64,000 nt of DNA. Origin: a bacterium. Its GTDB lineage: Bacteria > Zhuqueibacterota > Zhuqueibacteria > Residuimicrobiales > Krinioviventaceae. Of this stretch, positions 62,723 through 64,000 are shown piece by piece; the stretch's first letter is position 1; each line of letters starts with the position of its first letter. Position numbers and translations under genes: made by a program. The DNA lies in NCBI GenBank assembly GCA_029561455.1, contig JAKQIY010000057.1, positions 62,001 to 126,000 of the forward strand. The letters are read 5' to 3'. The notes beneath the pieces were generated by a model, which was not told the origin of the DNA, searched no databases, and saw only the letters and a program-made list of their open reading frames with translations.

Positions 62723-64000
62723 TTATTTCATCAATAACATTTTTTTGGACATAACCGACTGGTTATCAACCAGCAGTTGATAAAAATACAGACCGGAAGA
62801 CAATGCTTTACCGGAAAGGTCAGTAGCCGTCCAGCTTACCTCATATTTTCCAGCGGCTTGTTGTTTATTATCCACCAGTTTTGCAACCATCTGGCCGAGT
62901 GAATTATAGACAACCAGGGAAATCCGTGCAGTTTTAGCCACATCATAGGTAATACTTGTGGACGGATTGAACGGATTGGGATAATTTTGCGCCAGAGAAA
63001 AATCGGTTACCACTACGCCGGGTTTATAAGTAATGCCGGTCAAATAGGTTTCCCATTCCGTTTTCTTGGCCGGGAACCAGTTCAAATCGCCTGCCGGGAA
63101 TCCGCCGGTAGCACCGGTATAGGCAGCGAGGGTGGTTGCATAACTGCAATCCAGAGTATCGGCAAAATATTGCCAGGGTTTGCGATCAAAATCATGCAAG
63201 GCCGGATTAAAAAGAGGAGTGGGGGTATTTTTAGTCTTGTTGCCGCCATTCGGGTCGCGATACCATTCCGCCATATTAACCATGGAGACAGGTCGTTTTG
63301 CTACTTCAATACTTTCTTTTATAAAAGCCAGTACTGAATCGGCGCCCAAGCGGCTATTGATATGCCAGGTTAAAGCAGGGCCTTCACCAAGCACACCTTC
63401 AGCGGCATGTGCATCGTAAAAAGCCTGAACTTCCGGGGATACGCTGTAATAATTGCCGGAAATCTTCCAATCAGTTGAATCATTGGGTACTGACATGATC
63501 CAACTCATTCTGCCAAGTCCGTTACGGGAATCAATTTCACCCTGTTCTTCAAATTCCGATTGACGAACCTTGTCCGTATCGGCGCCGGCAATAAAAGTAT
63601 CAATAAACAGGTTATTGGTAATAATTCCTTTTTCACCCATCCAGCCCAAAGCAATAGTACCATGGTAACCCAGAGAATTGATAGCAGTATTATGATCGTA
63701 CAGCAGATAATTAATTCCCGCTACACTGGCGCGATGACGTATAATACGGTCATGAAAGTTGACAAATGTGTTGTTGACGAAAATTGCTGAATCGCAGGAG
63801 GTATTGCGATAATCGATCACTTTACCTGCACCAAGGTTGGAAAGCTGCAAATCGCCCATGTTGGCAAAAATACAGTTAGTGATCCTGGTTACCAGAACCG
63901 CCTGTTCCAAGCGGATATGTTCGCCGCGTGATTGGGTCAAAATACAACCGTCAATGATCAGTTTAAAGCCGGCAGCGCGGGAACGAATAAACCGGGTTGG
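62723..64000 (-). CDS. Secreted parallel beta-helix protein with sorting tail (partial, runs off right edge)
   Basis: The frame stays open to the window edge, so only the C-terminal 425 residues are seen. The early part FKLIIDGCILTQSRGEHIRL, then NCIFANMGD, FVNNTFVNFHDRIIRHR and a Y-D-H-N block are rungs of a right-handed parallel beta-helix like those of DUF4957/DUF5123 and pectate-lyase-superfamily proteins. The last 90 residues form a type IX sorting domain with LAQNYPNPFNPSTSITYDV and a closing VMSKKMLLMK. Catalytic residues would lie partly outside the window. Same direction as the GH28 gene; probably another pectin- or uronan-active enzyme of the locus. Confidence 0.82.
   Translation of the reverse strand, partial: PTRFIRSRAAGFKLIIDGCILTQSRGEHIRLEQAVLVTRITNCIFANMGDLQLSNLGAGKVIDYRNTSCDSAIFVNNTFVNFHDRIIRHRASVAGINYLLYDHNTAINSLGYHGTIALGWMGEKGIITNNLFIDTFIAGADTDKVRQSEFEEQGEIDSRNGLGRMSWIMSVPNDSTDWKISGNYYSVSPEVQAFYDAHAAEGVLGEGPALTWHINSRLGADSVLAFIKESIEVAKRPVSMVNMAEWYRDPNGGNKTKNTPTPLFNPALHDFDRKPWQYFADTLDCSYATTLAAYTGATGGFPAGDLNWFPAKKTEWETYLTGITYKPGVVVTDFSLAQNYPNPFNPSTSITYDVAKTARISLVVYNSLGQMVAKLVDNKQQAAGKYEVSWTATDLSGKALSSGLYFYQLLVDNQSVMSKKMLLMK

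Overview
The window looks like a chromosomal segment from a member of the Fibrobacterota-Chlorobiota-Bacteroidota (FCB) supergroup, probably outside Bacteroidota proper (a Calditrichota/KSB1-like lineage; this placement is inference). Evidence: many secreted proteins end in a type IX-style sorting tail with the block NYPNPFNPxTxI; there is a PorV/PorQ-family outer-membrane protein, a SusC-like TonB-dependent receptor and many lipoproteins; yet several promoters look like ordinary TTGACA-N17-TATAAT rather than the Bacteroidota -33/-7 type. GC content is moderate, with a few AT-rich islands.

Layout. (1) 1-1.5 kb: the tail of a type ISP restriction-modification enzyme, then an AT-rich Panacea antitoxin with an unrecognised partner (likely toxin), ending beside tRNA-Glu and tRNA-His. 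(2) 1.8-7.4 kb, minus strand: a tightly packed operon with two CsgG-domain proteins (one a TPR lipoprotein), an outer-membrane barrel, a LamG-type lipoprotein, a DUF2809 membrane protein and a glycerophosphodiester phosphodiesterase, driven by a good sigma70-like promoter. (3) 7.9-14.1 kb: a lipidated GH28-like enzyme, a large secreted CotH-kinase-like protein, and a hybrid histidine kinase with a sigma54-like site upstream. (4) 14.4-24.6 kb: housekeeping genes (zinc-ribbon protein, GNAT, trmB, saccharopine dehydrogenase-like, purU, AMP nucleosidase, a second saccharopine dehydrogenase-like protein), an ECF sigma/anti-sigma pair with a structured leader, and a TonB receptor.

(5) 24.6-53.9 kb: a large polysaccharide-utilisation region. 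It holds a DUF4832 protein, a DUF5060/GH protein, a GH5-like lipoprotein, two DUF2961 (GH172) proteins, a CBM9-like secreted protein, a LacI regulator, an exported Gfo/Idh/MocA oxidoreductase with DoxX, a PHP (CehA/McbA-like) metallohydrolase, a three-gene outer-membrane module (SusC-like receptor, 1158-residue Ca-binding-type surface protein, PorV/PorQ protein), a sirtuin, a GH127 beta-L-arabinofuranosidase, an acyl-ACP thioesterase and the second GH172. LacI-type operators with a shared AACG...CpG core lie at the LacI gene and just downstream of the -10 of the receptor operon; a weaker core overlaps the GH127 promoter. The likely substrate is a pectin-like glycan with furanosyl (arabinose-type) side chains; this is inference from families.

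(6) 53.9-64 kb: an AT-rich SIR2-like putative defence gene flanked by families of palindromic repeats, a secreted protein with fourteen 46-residue blades (probably two seven-bladed propellers), a DUF362 iron-sulfur protein, an exported nitroreductase-like protein, a canonical GH28 lipoprotein and the C-terminal part of a parallel beta-helix protein that runs off the right edge. No transposase, integrase, rRNA gene or CRISPR array was seen.
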